From positions 2,417,125 through 2,481,124 of the forward strand of contig NZ_CP022522.1 in assembly GCF_002850255.1 (NCBI RefSeq): a DNA stretch of 64,000 bases. The letters are read 5' to 3'. Under the pieces are notes generated by a model that searched no databases, had not been told where the DNA came from, and was given only the letters and a program-made list of their open reading frames with translations. Each line of letters begins with the position of its first letter. Position 1 is the stretch's first letter. Shown here in pieces: positions 1 through 7,445 of the stretch. Origin of the DNA: Pseudoalteromonas sp. NC201. Its GTDB lineage: Bacteria > Pseudomonadota > Gammaproteobacteria > Enterobacterales > Alteromonadaceae. The translations under genes were made by a program, and so were the position numbers.

Positions 1-81
1 CGTCTCTTCGGCCTTAACTTGTTGATTCATGCCGATTAATACGGCAATTGAGAGCGCACTGAGTGGTAATTTATAGGTCAT
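1..81 (-). CDS. N-terminus of an exported protein (cut by window edge)
   Basis: Reading leftwards from an ATG at 79-81 there are 27 open codons to the window edge. The peptide starts MTYK and continues with a hydrophobic stretch (LSALSIAVLIG) and an alanine-containing cleavage-type end (QVKAEE), which is a Sec signal peptide. A purine-rich AAGGGG lies about 10 nt before the start. The product is periplasmic or outer-membrane, but too little is present to name a family. The start is well supported; the function is unknown. Confidence 0.55.
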   Translation of the reverse strand, partial: MTYKLPLSALSIAVLIGMNQQVKAEET

Positions 82-163
82 CCTGTTTCCCCTTAAGTTA
101 ATAATTACACTGTAGTTTTTTTAATAATCCAGCCATTATTAGCATACCAAAGCAACTTTAACA

Positions 164-340
164 ATGCATTTATTTAACATTAAGTTTCCATTTTGGGGGT
201 CTAATAGCAGAAATTCGCGACGAAAGAATATCGTTATTTATCAGTATGAATTATTGTTGAAATTGGGATTACAGGGAGGAGAAGCGTTTTACAAACAGCT
301 TCAAAAAGTTGATAAGACGCCTAAAATCTTTACTGAATAA
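164..340 (+). CDS. Possible small basic protein, 58 aa
   Basis: An ATG at 164-166 opens 58 codons ending in TAA at 338-340. The peptide is basic in its N-terminal half (NSRNSRRKN) and has a helical-looking hydrophobic stretch (YELLLKLGLQGG). There is no clear ribosome-binding site and no signal peptide, and I recognise no family. It fills most of the otherwise empty stretch between the exported protein at the left edge and the convergent gene ending at 398. It may be a real small gene, a remnant, or chance. Confidence 0.3.
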   Translation: MHLFNIKFPFWGSNSRNSRRKNIVIYQYELLLKLGLQGGEAFYKQLQKVDKTPKIFTE

Positions 341-397
341 GAGCGGTTTCTTAGCCTAAAGTTTAAAGACGTCAATGATCGTGTTGTAACTACTTAA

Positions 398-1051
398 CTA
401 TAATGCCAACCAAGGTTGCACTGACTTCACATTTGCAGAGTCGGCAAAGTGAGTATTGTCGTTTGACCACGTCTTCGGGACACTGATTCGACAGACTTGC
501 GACTCACACTTCACTGTAGCATCTGTGACGTTTTGACTTCTGCCAAAGGTCACGATGACTCCCTGTTGCTCAGGCAGCAAAAATGACAACAGGTTTTTAA
601 TAAAGAAGCCTGATAGATCAGCCAGCAACTCTTCAAACTCCTGTTGCATTTTATACAGATCAGACTTGCTTAGAGATCTCGTATTAAATAACTCGGCCTC
701 AATCTGCATTTTTAGCTGGCAGTCCGAGCTTTCGCCCTTCGTTTCAATTACCACTTTAGCTTTGTCTTTGTCCAATTCTTTGTCAAATGGTAGCAATAAT
801 TGCGCTTCATTGGTGTACGACAATGGAAAGCTCGCTTCCTCGGTCACAATATTACCCGCCGTGATTTTACACGCCTGCATGCTAAGTGTATCGACAAGGT
901 AAAATCCCACACGTGCAAACTCAAACTCGCCTTTATTTACCACTTTCAGTCTGTCGTAAAAGCTGTCGTATGCAAAGGTGACCGTTTTAGCGGACGCTAT
1001 CGCACTCCAAAGTGTCATTATCAGGACAAGTACAATCTTATTCTTCATCAA
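398..1051 (-). CDS. Exported protein of unknown function, 217 aa
   Basis: The product begins with a clear Sec signal peptide (MMKNKIVLVLIMTLWSAIASA, cleavage expected before KTVTF), so it should be periplasmic. Four cysteines remain in the mature part (in MQACK, SSDCQLK, KCESQ and QVCRI), which could form disulfides. No known domain is recognised. The start overlaps the end of the upstream Bax-like gene (stop near 1038) by 14 nt, so the two are probably co-transcribed and translationally coupled. A link to peptidoglycan work is possible from this neighbour but not shown by the sequence. Confidence 0.75.
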   Translation of the reverse strand: MMKNKIVLVLIMTLWSAIASAKTVTFAYDSFYDRLKVVNKGEFEFARVGFYLVDTLSMQACKITAGNIVTEEASFPLSYTNEAQLLLPFDKELDKDKAKVVIETKGESSDCQLKMQIEAELFNTRSLSKSDLYKMQQEFEELLADLSGFFIKNLLSFLLPEQQGVIVTFGRSQNVTDATVKCESQVCRISVPKTWSNDNTHFADSANVKSVQPWLAL

Positions 1052-1859
1052 AATACGCTCGGTTATGCCTTATCATATCGTTAAGTTCATTTACGTAGTC
1101 TTCACCACGCTCTGAATAACTCAAAAGGCCACTTGTTAATACTGTAGCGTCAATCGGTGCTTTTTGAGCTCGCAGCTCTGCTCGTACCGCGCGCAAGTCT
1201 TTGTATGCATCATTAGTATTGATATTCCTAAAGTACGATTTGACCGCGGCTCTTACCGACTGAAAGGCTCTTACTTCGTGATCGGCCGCATCTTCTCGCC
1301 GTTTCGGCACCATACCGCAGCCTTTGGTGTAACACCATTGACCAAAAAAGTTTAACCCAATTCGCGCAAATCGTGACGTACCCCAAGCAGATTCATTAGC
1401 GGCCTGCATCAACGCCAGCTCTTTAGGAATAATATCCACGCGGCGTAAAGCACGTTTAAGCGAAGATTCATTGATGGCTTCACCTTTTAAATCATACTTT
1501 GTGAAAATCAATGCAACCTTTTCTATTTGTTTGCGTGTCAGGGTTTCATCAAATTGCAGCATCATTAGGGCGATTTCAAGTGTTGCCCGCTGCTCTAAGA
1601 TCTGTTTATTTTCGGCTTCTACGTGCGGTTTAATAAAGTCGAAAAATGCCGTTTTCTTCTCCTTGATATCACGAATGGCTGCAAAATTAGGTAGTTTTAC
1701 GCTATGGAGTGGCTTTTCGGGCACCTTAGGTACAACCTCCGCCCCCGTATCCTCTTGATCTAATACGGTGTCTTGCGGACTTTTATCTTGGATAAAAGGG
1801 AATAAGAGTGCCCAAATAGTCACTAGGGCAACAAAGAGTTTAATCAGTTTAGCTTGCAT
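1038..1859 (-). CDS. Bax-like glucosaminidase-domain protein
   Basis: A 273-aa protein with an N-terminal hydrophobic anchor or signal (LIKLFVALVTIWALLFPFI, residues about 5-23), a charged spacer, and a C-terminal mannosyl-glycoprotein endo-beta-N-acetylglucosaminidase-like domain (about 120-270). The stretch ALMQAANESAWGTSRFA, followed by NFFGQWCYTKGCGMVP, is typical of E. coli Bax and FlgJ-type glucosaminidases; the Glu of NESAW is the likely catalytic acid. It probably cleaves peptidoglycan glycan strands from the periplasmic side of the inner membrane. The exported protein at 398-1051 follows with a 14-nt overlap. A 21-bp palindrome at 1939-1959 lies about 80 bp upstream. Confidence 0.82.
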   Translation of the reverse strand: MQAKLIKLFVALVTIWALLFPFIQDKSPQDTVLDQEDTGAEVVPKVPEKPLHSVKLPNFAAIRDIKEKKTAFFDFIKPHVEAENKQILEQRATLEIALMMLQFDETLTRKQIEKVALIFTKYDLKGEAINESSLKRALRRVDIIPKELALMQAANESAWGTSRFARIGLNFFGQWCYTKGCGMVPKRREDAADHEVRAFQSVRAAVKSYFRNINTNDAYKDLRAVRAELRAQKAPIDATVLTSGLLSYSERGEDYVNELNDMIRHNRAYFDEE

Positions 1860-1938
1860 ACTTCTCCTCGCAGCGGCGGTGTTCTGGAAACGGAGTCTCT
1901 TTCCTTAAGTCTCTAAGAACTTTTATCAAGCCCACTCT

Positions 1939-1959
1939 GTAACAGAATTATTCTGTTAC
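1939..1959. promoter_or_regulatory. Perfect 21-bp palindrome, candidate operator
   Basis: Arms GTAACAGAAT (1939-1948) and ATTCTGTTAC (1950-1959) are exact inverted repeats around one central T. The site lies in the divergent intergenic region between the Bax-like gene (start 1859) and the dGTPase gene (start 2115). A T-run terminator is not expected between two divergent starts, so a protein-binding site is more likely. The cognate regulator is not identifiable. Confidence 0.5.
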
Positions 1960-2114
1960 TATAGTTTGATAGAGCGTTGATAAATTACGCCAAAATAACA
2001 GTATTCAAAAATAGCGGCTGATAATATCAAAAGCCGCAATTAAACGCGAATTTTCGTTCAGTTATCGTACATAGTTTAGACGAGTTTAAGATATAAAGAA
2101 AAAGGAACAGAAGT

Positions 2115-3410
2115 ATGACGTCTAACGCTTGGCAGCAGCGTCTGCTATCGCAGCAAAAAAACCGCCCTAACGACAATCGTTCAGCATGGCAAATAGACCG
2201 CTCTAGGATCATACATGCCGCGGCTTTTAGACGCTTGCAAGCCAAAACCCAAATTATGGCAATCGGCGTTAACGACTTTTATCGGACTCGCCTAACTCAC
2301 TCTTTGGAAGTATCGCAAATAGGCAGCGGTCTACTGCGCCATTTAAGAAAACAACACCCTGAGTTTGAACACTTTCCTTCGACTAGTCTTATTGAAACTT
2401 TATGTCTAGCGCATGATATCGGCCACCCGCCCTTTGGCCATGGAGGAGAAATAGCGCTTAATTACCTTATGCGTGATCATGGAGGGTTTGAAGGAAACGC
2501 TCAAACCTTGCGCATTGTCACCAAATTGGAACCATACACTAAAGGTTATGGCATGAACTTAACACGCCGTACCTTACTAGGTTTTATTAAATATCCTGCA
2601 TTAATCGACACACTTTGGTATCACCAACCAACGCAAACACAAAGTCGAAAATACATTTTATCTAGTGATTGGCTGCCAGCAAAAGGTATTTATCAATGCG
2701 ACCAATCGGTATTTGATTGGATCCTCTCGCCATTTTCTCAAAACGACCGAATAAAGCTGCAAGAAACCGAGGTTAAAGACACCTTCCGTCGCAAGACTAA
2801 GTTTAAATCGTTAGATTGCGCCATTATGGAATATGCCGATGATATCGCCTATGCAGTTCATGATTTAGAAGATGCGATTGCAACCGAGACCCTTAACGAG
2901 GCAGCATGGCATGATTTCGCTCTACCTGAATTACAAAAGTTAGACTCACCTTGGTTAAAGCACAACTTACAACGCGTGAGCGAGAGTTTATTTTCAGAAG
3001 ATGAATCTAATCGTAAAGATACCATAGGTGAGCTCGTGAACCTGTTTATTGTGCACTGTAAACTCACCGTTCAAGACTCAGATTATGACTCCGCCCTACT
3101 TCATTTTACCGTTGAGATGGCACCCGAATTTCAGGAAATCCTGCAAGTGTTAAAAGTGTTCGTATATCGAAGATTAATTCGTGAACCTAAAATGCAGCAA
3201 ATTGAGTTTAGTGGTCAAAACCTGCTTATTGATTTATTTGAAGTTTTTGCCAGTGATCCCATGCGATTATTGCCGTATACAACCCAAACACTGTACCAGC
3301 AAGCAACCGATGAAACGCAGCAAATGCGCGTGTTAGCGGACTATCTTGGTGGCATGTCTGATGAGTATGCGCGAAAAACGCATCGACGCTTATTTACCGG
3401 GGAACTGTAA
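2115..3410 (+). CDS. dgt: dGTP triphosphohydrolase-like protein (HD domain)
   Basis: A 431-aa cytosolic HD-superfamily phosphohydrolase expected to cleave dGTP to deoxyguanosine and triphosphate. The N-terminal signature RSRIIHAAAFRRLQAKTQ is characteristic of dGTPases. Metal ligands are visible: His62 (RLTHSLE), His100-Asp101 (LAHDIGHPPFGHGGE), and a later Asp in EYADDIAYAVHDLEDA. The length matches the shorter (about 430-440 aa) dGTPase class rather than E. coli Dgt (about 505 aa). An SD-like AAAGGAACAG precedes the ATG. The short class contains dGTPases reported to defend Shewanella against phage by depleting dGTP; whether this one does is inference. It stands alone, with no defence neighbours. 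Confidence 0.88.
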   Translation: MTSNAWQQRLLSQQKNRPNDNRSAWQIDRSRIIHAAAFRRLQAKTQIMAIGVNDFYRTRLTHSLEVSQIGSGLLRHLRKQHPEFEHFPSTSLIETLCLAHDIGHPPFGHGGEIALNYLMRDHGGFEGNAQTLRIVTKLEPYTKGYGMNLTRRTLLGFIKYPALIDTLWYHQPTQTQSRKYILSSDWLPAKGIYQCDQSVFDWILSPFSQNDRIKLQETEVKDTFRRKTKFKSLDCAIMEYADDIAYAVHDLEDAIATETLNEAAWHDFALPELQKLDSPWLKHNLQRVSESLFSEDESNRKDTIGELVNLFIVHCKLTVQDSDYDSALLHFTVEMAPEFQEILQVLKVFVYRRLIREPKMQQIEFSGQNLLIDLFEVFASDPMRLLPYTTQTLYQQATDETQQMRVLADYLGGMSDEYARKTHRRLFTGEL

Positions 3411-3484
3411 ACTCTGCTCGTAGAGGTAAAAATTAATCATGAAAAATTCGCATACATTGGCGATTAACTCATTCTTTAATTTTT

Positions 3485-3501
3485 CTTAAGCCTTTCTTAA
3501 G
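3485..3501 (+). promoter_or_regulatory. PmrA-type box before the Omp85 gene
   Basis: The sequence CTTAAGCCTTTCTTAAG is an exact CTTAAG-N5-CTTAAG direct repeat, the classical binding pattern of PmrA/BasR-type response regulators. A weaker third half-site (CTTTAA) sits 11 bp upstream. A possible -10 (CATATA) begins six bases after the box, so the box would replace the -35. It ends 52 bp before the start at 3554. The regulator is encoded at 6606-7283. Confidence 0.72.
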
Positions 3502-3553
3502 TATTGGCATATATGTTTTCAACGTAGCTTGATATTTTTCAGTTGGAGCATAT

Positions 3554-5212
3554 ATGCCAGCCAAAACCGTTGCGGTATTCGTGTTAGTCACTTCAATCAC
3601 TCCTGCATTTGCTGGTGACCCATTTAGCATCGACTCCCTTTGCAATAATAACGCTGAACATAGTACTAAAATGGCTCGACAGACGGATAAAGCGAGCCAA
3701 GAGAAAAACATCAAGATTGAGTCTATCGAAATAAACTCAAACCCTATTTTTAATCCGGACGACCCAGAAACGACCTCTTTCCATGACTTCGTAAACTGGC
3801 TGCATATAGAAACCCGAGATGCGACTATCGCTTCTCAACTCCCTTTTCAGGCTGGTGACCTAGTTAGCGAGGCCGATATTTTAGAGGCTGAGCGGATCTT
3901 GCGTGCTAAAAAATACATCAGAGAGGCGAAAATTAACTATGCCAAACCATGCAGTAGTGCCGAGCCACAGAAAATATCAGTGCAAACGTGGGACACCTGG
4001 AGTTTGCTACCCAGTGTCAACTTTGGCCGAAGTAGTGGAAACAATAAGTTAAGTTTGGGGTTTAAAGAAGAAAACTTGTTAGGGTATGGCGTTAGGGCAT
4101 CCGTAAAATACAAATCTGATCATGAACGTTCCGGTTACCATACTGTGTTGCAAATGCCTGCGCCATGGCAACCACATGCCATGATAACAGTGCAAGCAGA
4201 TGATTATGATGACGGTCAAATATTTATGACTGACATTTATCAACCTTTCTATCAGCGCTCCAGCTCTTTGTTATATAGAGCTTATATTAATGCACAAGAC
4301 CAAACGACTTCTATCTATCATAACGGTCAAACAGAAAGTCAGTTTCGATATAATGGTACATCTGCGCAGTTTGCTTATGGCCGTTTATGGCAGCAAACCA
4401 ACACCACCACACTTAGGTGGATAGCTGGTGTCGATTACCAAGATGTCAGCTATGACGAGCCAAACTTAGCCATAAGGGATAACCTTTATGACTTCAAATT
4501 GTTAGCGCCTTGGATAAGTCTTCAATATATCGAAGATAATTATATCGTGCTGCAGGACGTAGACTTAATCAATCACAGTGAAGATTTCAACCTCGGATGG
4601 TCACTTGCGGCCAAAACAGGTATTGATACCGAAGCGGATGGAGTTGGCTCAATTTGGGAGTTTTCAGCCAATAAAGCATGGCTATTTAATGATGATGTCT
4701 TATACCGATTTAAAGCATCAACCAATGCCCAAATCGGCACGCAGCAAGGTGATAGAGTATGGTCTACTCTCGCTGCAAAGGTAAATTATCGCTGGAGCGA
4801 TAGTTTTGCTTTTTATGCTGATGTCATTGCTGCGTGGCAAAACAAGGAATTTGCCGAGCGTCCTCTTGCACTCGGTGGAGAAGAAGGGATCCGTGGCTTC
4901 CCACAAAGCTATCAACAAGGTACGCAAACGGTCAAATCTTCATTCGAGCTCCGTATGTACCCTAACATTAATATTTATCAGCTTGTTGATTTAGGATTCG
5001 TTGGCTTTGTTGATATGGGAAAAGCATCCGAGAATATACAACATCCTAATATAAGCAATAAAATGCTAGGTAGTGTAGGGCTCGGAGTTCGTTTATATTC
5101 CGCCCGTTCAAGTAATGAAAACGTAGTGCATATAGACTTTACTAAACCATTAAGTAACTACCCTGAAGTTGACAGCTGGGAACTTGGTTTATCAGTGGAA
5201 ACTCACTTTTAA
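3554..5212 (+). CDS. Omp85/BamA-superfamily outer-membrane protein
   Basis: A 552-aa protein with a signal peptide ([16 protein letters not shown], cleaved before GDPF), then one POTRA-like segment (about residues 55-135, with [26 protein letters not shown]), then a beta-barrel of roughly 400 residues ending in phenylalanine (VETHF). The loop-6 hallmark of the family appears as GGEEGIRGF, corresponding to the (V/I)RG(F/Y) motif. It is shorter than BamA (five POTRAs) or TamA (three), so it may be a dedicated translocator, assembly factor or permeability protein. A GGAG precedes the ATG. It is preceded by an exact PmrA-type box and ends 8 bp from the convergent end of the sensor kinase gene. 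Confidence 0.82.
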   Translation: MPAKTVAVFVLVTSITPAFAGDPFSIDSLCNNNAEHSTKMARQTDKASQEKNIKIESIEINSNPIFNPDDPETTSFHDFVNWLHIETRDATIASQLPFQAGDLVSEADILEAERILRAKKYIREAKINYAKPCSSAEPQKISVQTWDTWSLLPSVNFGRSSGNNKLSLGFKEENLLGYGVRASVKYKSDHERSGYHTVLQMPAPWQPHAMITVQADDYDDGQIFMTDIYQPFYQRSSSLLYRAYINAQDQTTSIYHNGQTESQFRYNGTSAQFAYGRLWQQTNTTTLRWIAGVDYQDVSYDEPNLAIRDNLYDFKLLAPWISLQYIEDNYIVLQDVDLINHSEDFNLGWSLAAKTGIDTEADGVGSIWEFSANKAWLFNDDVLYRFKASTNAQIGTQQGDRVWSTLAAKVNYRWSDSFAFYADVIAAWQNKEFAERPLALGGEEGIRGFPQSYQQGTQTVKSSFELRMYPNINIYQLVDLGFVGFVDMGKASENIQHPNISNKMLGSVGLGVRLYSARSSNENVVHIDFTKPLSNYPEVDSWELGLSVETHF

Positions 5213-5220
5213 ATAGCGCT

Positions 5221-6609
5221 TCAAAGGGTAAATGTAAAGGTGATGGTACTCGCTTCCAACGCAACAGTGAGTTCCGCGTCAATGGCTTCAGCAAAGGCCC
5301 TAGCAATAGGCAAGCCCAAGCCAAAGCAATCATTCGCGCTTCTCGATTGGTCGCTTTGCCATAGTGGTTCAAATAATTGTGCTAAATTCACGTTTTCGAG
5401 CTCGCCGGAAACCTGATTGCTCACTCGAACATTTATCCCATTTGTCGCCCCCTTTTCAACAACGATAAGTGCTTCAGAACCCAGTACTCGGTGGCGCTTG
5501 GCATTTTTCAGTAAGTTACCAATGATGCTCTCGACTGCCATTAAGTTGGTCTGAATTGGACATTCAGAGCAAGTTGTCTGAATCTCAACATTATCAAATG
5601 CTATCTCACCAATCGAACGGTTGATGACTTGCAATACATCAACAACATCGTCTTTAGGTAGCTTTATCTGCTCGTATTTATGTAACAACATGACGTTGGT
5701 GACGATGTTTTTCATCCGCTGACTTATTCTTAATACTTCTGGCACAAAGTCATCCGCCAGTTCATTGTCTTCCGGGAAGCGTGAAATAACTTCCGCCAAA
5801 TTAATAAGCTCCGTAATGGGCGTTTTTAATTCATGCGAAATATCTGAGGTTAGGCGCTTTTCTCGCAAGTACAATTGTCTGTTTTCAACAATAAAACGGT
5901 TTAGGCTTTGCTCAACGGGTAATAGCTCAGAGACAGGCTTTTCTAATATTATGGTGTCTGAATCTTTAGAGAAATTTAGTTTGGCTATCTGAGCGTTCAT
6001 GCTATTCAACGGCGCGAGACCAACATCGACCGTTTTGCGCACAAAGACACGAATAAACACCACAACACATACAATAGTCACGATAAAAACGATATCAATG
6101 AGCCAAAGAATAAAGTCCAATCCCTCCGACGAGGCCGCATAGGCAATAACAAGTTCGTCGTCAAAAGATTTTTTTTCCCCTTTTAGGGTATGGATCTGCG
6201 GAATAAAACGGGTATATATGATCCGTCCCGCACGACCATCTGGCAGGGTTTCATTTACCACTTTGCTCTCGCCAAGTGATAACGACAAATAAGGTAACTC
6301 GTGTTGCGAAAAAAGATCTAAGCTGTCAGAGCGTGCAAAAACTCGGTCGTTCAACCAGATTTGATAATATTCGGGCTCGATATTGCCAGTAAATTCAGGT
6401 AAAAACTCACCGGAAAAGTGCAGTTCAAGATGATCTTCATCTTCAGAGACTAACGTCATCAGCATGCCAACTTTTGTATGCATCGCTTTGTCGAATTGTG
6501 AGTCAATCCAAGAGTCAACAGCCAAATCTGTAGCGAGTAAAATGGCGACTACAACACCTGTGATGGTAATTGATAATGTGCTAACTAAGTTCCCTCGGAT
6601 CGACTTCAT
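5221..6609 (-). CDS. PmrB/QseC-like sensor histidine kinase
   Basis: A 462-aa inner-membrane kinase. Two membrane segments (about 8-30 and 166-190) enclose a periplasmic sensor domain of about 135 residues. Then come a HAMP-like linker, the H-box (TSDISHELKTP, phosphoacceptor His259), an N-box (IIGNLLKNAKRH) and the glycine-rich FGLGLPIA lid region. The usual D-x-G-x-G segment is weak (RVSNQVSGEL). The periplasmic domain carries clustered acids (SEDEDHLE, about 55-62), as might suit sensing of Fe3+ or cationic peptides, which is inference. The start overlaps the response-regulator stop by four bases (ATGA), so the pair is one operon. Confidence 0.86.
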   Translation of the reverse strand: MKSIRGNLVSTLSITITGVVVAILLATDLAVDSWIDSQFDKAMHTKVGMLMTLVSEDEDHLELHFSGEFLPEFTGNIEPEYYQIWLNDRVFARSDSLDLFSQHELPYLSLSLGESKVVNETLPDGRAGRIIYTRFIPQIHTLKGEKKSFDDELVIAYAASSEGLDFILWLIDIVFIVTIVCVVVFIRVFVRKTVDVGLAPLNSMNAQIAKLNFSKDSDTIILEKPVSELLPVEQSLNRFIVENRQLYLREKRLTSDISHELKTPITELINLAEVISRFPEDNELADDFVPEVLRISQRMKNIVTNVMLLHKYEQIKLPKDDVVDVLQVINRSIGEIAFDNVEIQTTCSECPIQTNLMAVESIIGNLLKNAKRHRVLGSEALIVVEKGATNGINVRVSNQVSGELENVNLAQLFEPLWQSDQSRSANDCFGLGLPIARAFAEAIDAELTVALEASTITFTFTL

Positions 6610-7283
6610 AGTAGTTGCTCAACATAATATCCAAACCCGCGTTTAGTTTTAACTGGCAAGCATTGACCCAACGCTTTGACCTTTTTACGTAGCGAAGAAA
6701 GGTGAGCTTCGATGGCATTTTTCGATACGCTATCGAAATTGCCGGTAATATAAGTGCTCAATTTTTCTGGTGTAATAATCTTATTTTGATTAGTAAACAA
6801 ACATTCCAAAATTTTATACTCATTGGGTGTTAAGTCTATTTGCTGCCCTGCAATTAACGCCGACTTTAGCTGCAAGTCAATGGTCAAAAAGCCATGCACG
6901 ATTTCATCACCATCTTGTTTAAATGCCCCTCTTCTCATTAGCGTTAATAGCCGTGCATGCAGCTCATCAAACGAAAAGGGCTTGGCGAGATAGTCGTCTG
7001 CACCACTTAATAAACCCAGCACTCGGTCTTCAGGTTGTGACTTTGCTGACAACACCAACACTCGAGTGTCATTCTTCTGCTGTCTTAGCGCTTTAAGCAC
7101 ACTTATGCCATCCAAACTGGGCAACATAATATCTAAAATAATTACATCATAGTGATCCATCAGCGCCATACTCAAACCGCTAGAACCATCCGCCGTATCA
7201 TCTACCGTAAAACCCAGTTTAGAGAGCCCTAAGGTTAAGCTGCGACGCAGGGATTCAGAATCTTCAATCAGTAACACATTCAT
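6606..7283 (-). CDS. PmrA-like response regulator (OmpR family)
   Basis: A 225-aa protein with an N-terminal receiver domain (acidic pocket E7-D8, phosphoacceptor Asp51 in ILDIMLP, conserved Lys in YLAKPF) and a C-terminal winged-helix DNA-binding domain (about 130-222; LTPNEYKILECL, then the KTKRGFGYYV wing). It is the first gene of a regulator-kinase operon. A box reading CTTAAG-N5-CTAAAG lies 50 bp upstream, and the same pattern precedes the Omp85, sulfatase and eptA genes. The simplest reading is that this regulator binds all four and controls its own synthesis. I refrain from naming it pmrA because paralogous OmpR regulators cannot be separated without a tree. Confidence 0.88.
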   Translation of the reverse strand: MNVLLIEDSESLRRSLTLGLSKLGFTVDDTADGSSGLSMALMDHYDVIILDIMLPSLDGISVLKALRQQKNDTRVLVLSAKSQPEDRVLGLLSGADDYLAKPFSFDELHARLLTLMRRGAFKQDGDEIVHGFLTIDLQLKSALIAGQQIDLTPNEYKILECLFTNQNKIITPEKLSTYITGNFDSVSKNAIEAHLSSLRKKVKALGQCLPVKTKRGFGYYVEQLL

Positions 7284-7332
7284 AAATAGACCTTTGGCTA
7301 GTGCTTAATATCACATAGCTTAGTTGCTCAAA

Positions 7333-7349
7333 CTTAAGATTCGCTAAAG
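7333..7349 (-). promoter_or_regulatory. PmrA-type box, candidate autoregulatory site
   Basis: On the plus strand this is CTTAAG-ATTCG-CTAAAG; on the minus strand it is CTTTAG-CGAAT-CTTAAG. One half matches exactly and the other has one mismatch. It ends 50 bp before the regulator start at 7283, the same distance seen at the other three targets. CTTAAG is itself palindromic, so orientation is assigned from gene position. Confidence 0.55.
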
Positions 7350-7382
7350 AGAACTTCAACTTTCATCAATTCCGAAGGATTT

Positions 7383-7399
7383 CCTAAGCTTTTCTTAAG
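7383..7399 (+). promoter_or_regulatory. PmrA-type box before the sulfatase-fold transferase
   Basis: CCTAAG-CTTTT-CTTAAG, one mismatch in the first half-site, ending 46 bp before the ATG at 7446. A -10-like GATAGT follows about eight bases after the box. It lies in the same divergent region as the regulator box at 7333-7349, 33 bp away. Confidence 0.65.
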
Positions 7400-7445
7400 T
7401 TTCGTCGGATAGTCTTGTGATAAATGCAACTATTCTTAACATTCT

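Noticed and set aside
555..902. ORF antisense to the exported protein at 398-1051
   Set aside because: The minus-strand protein has a signal peptide and operon context; this frame is its shadow.
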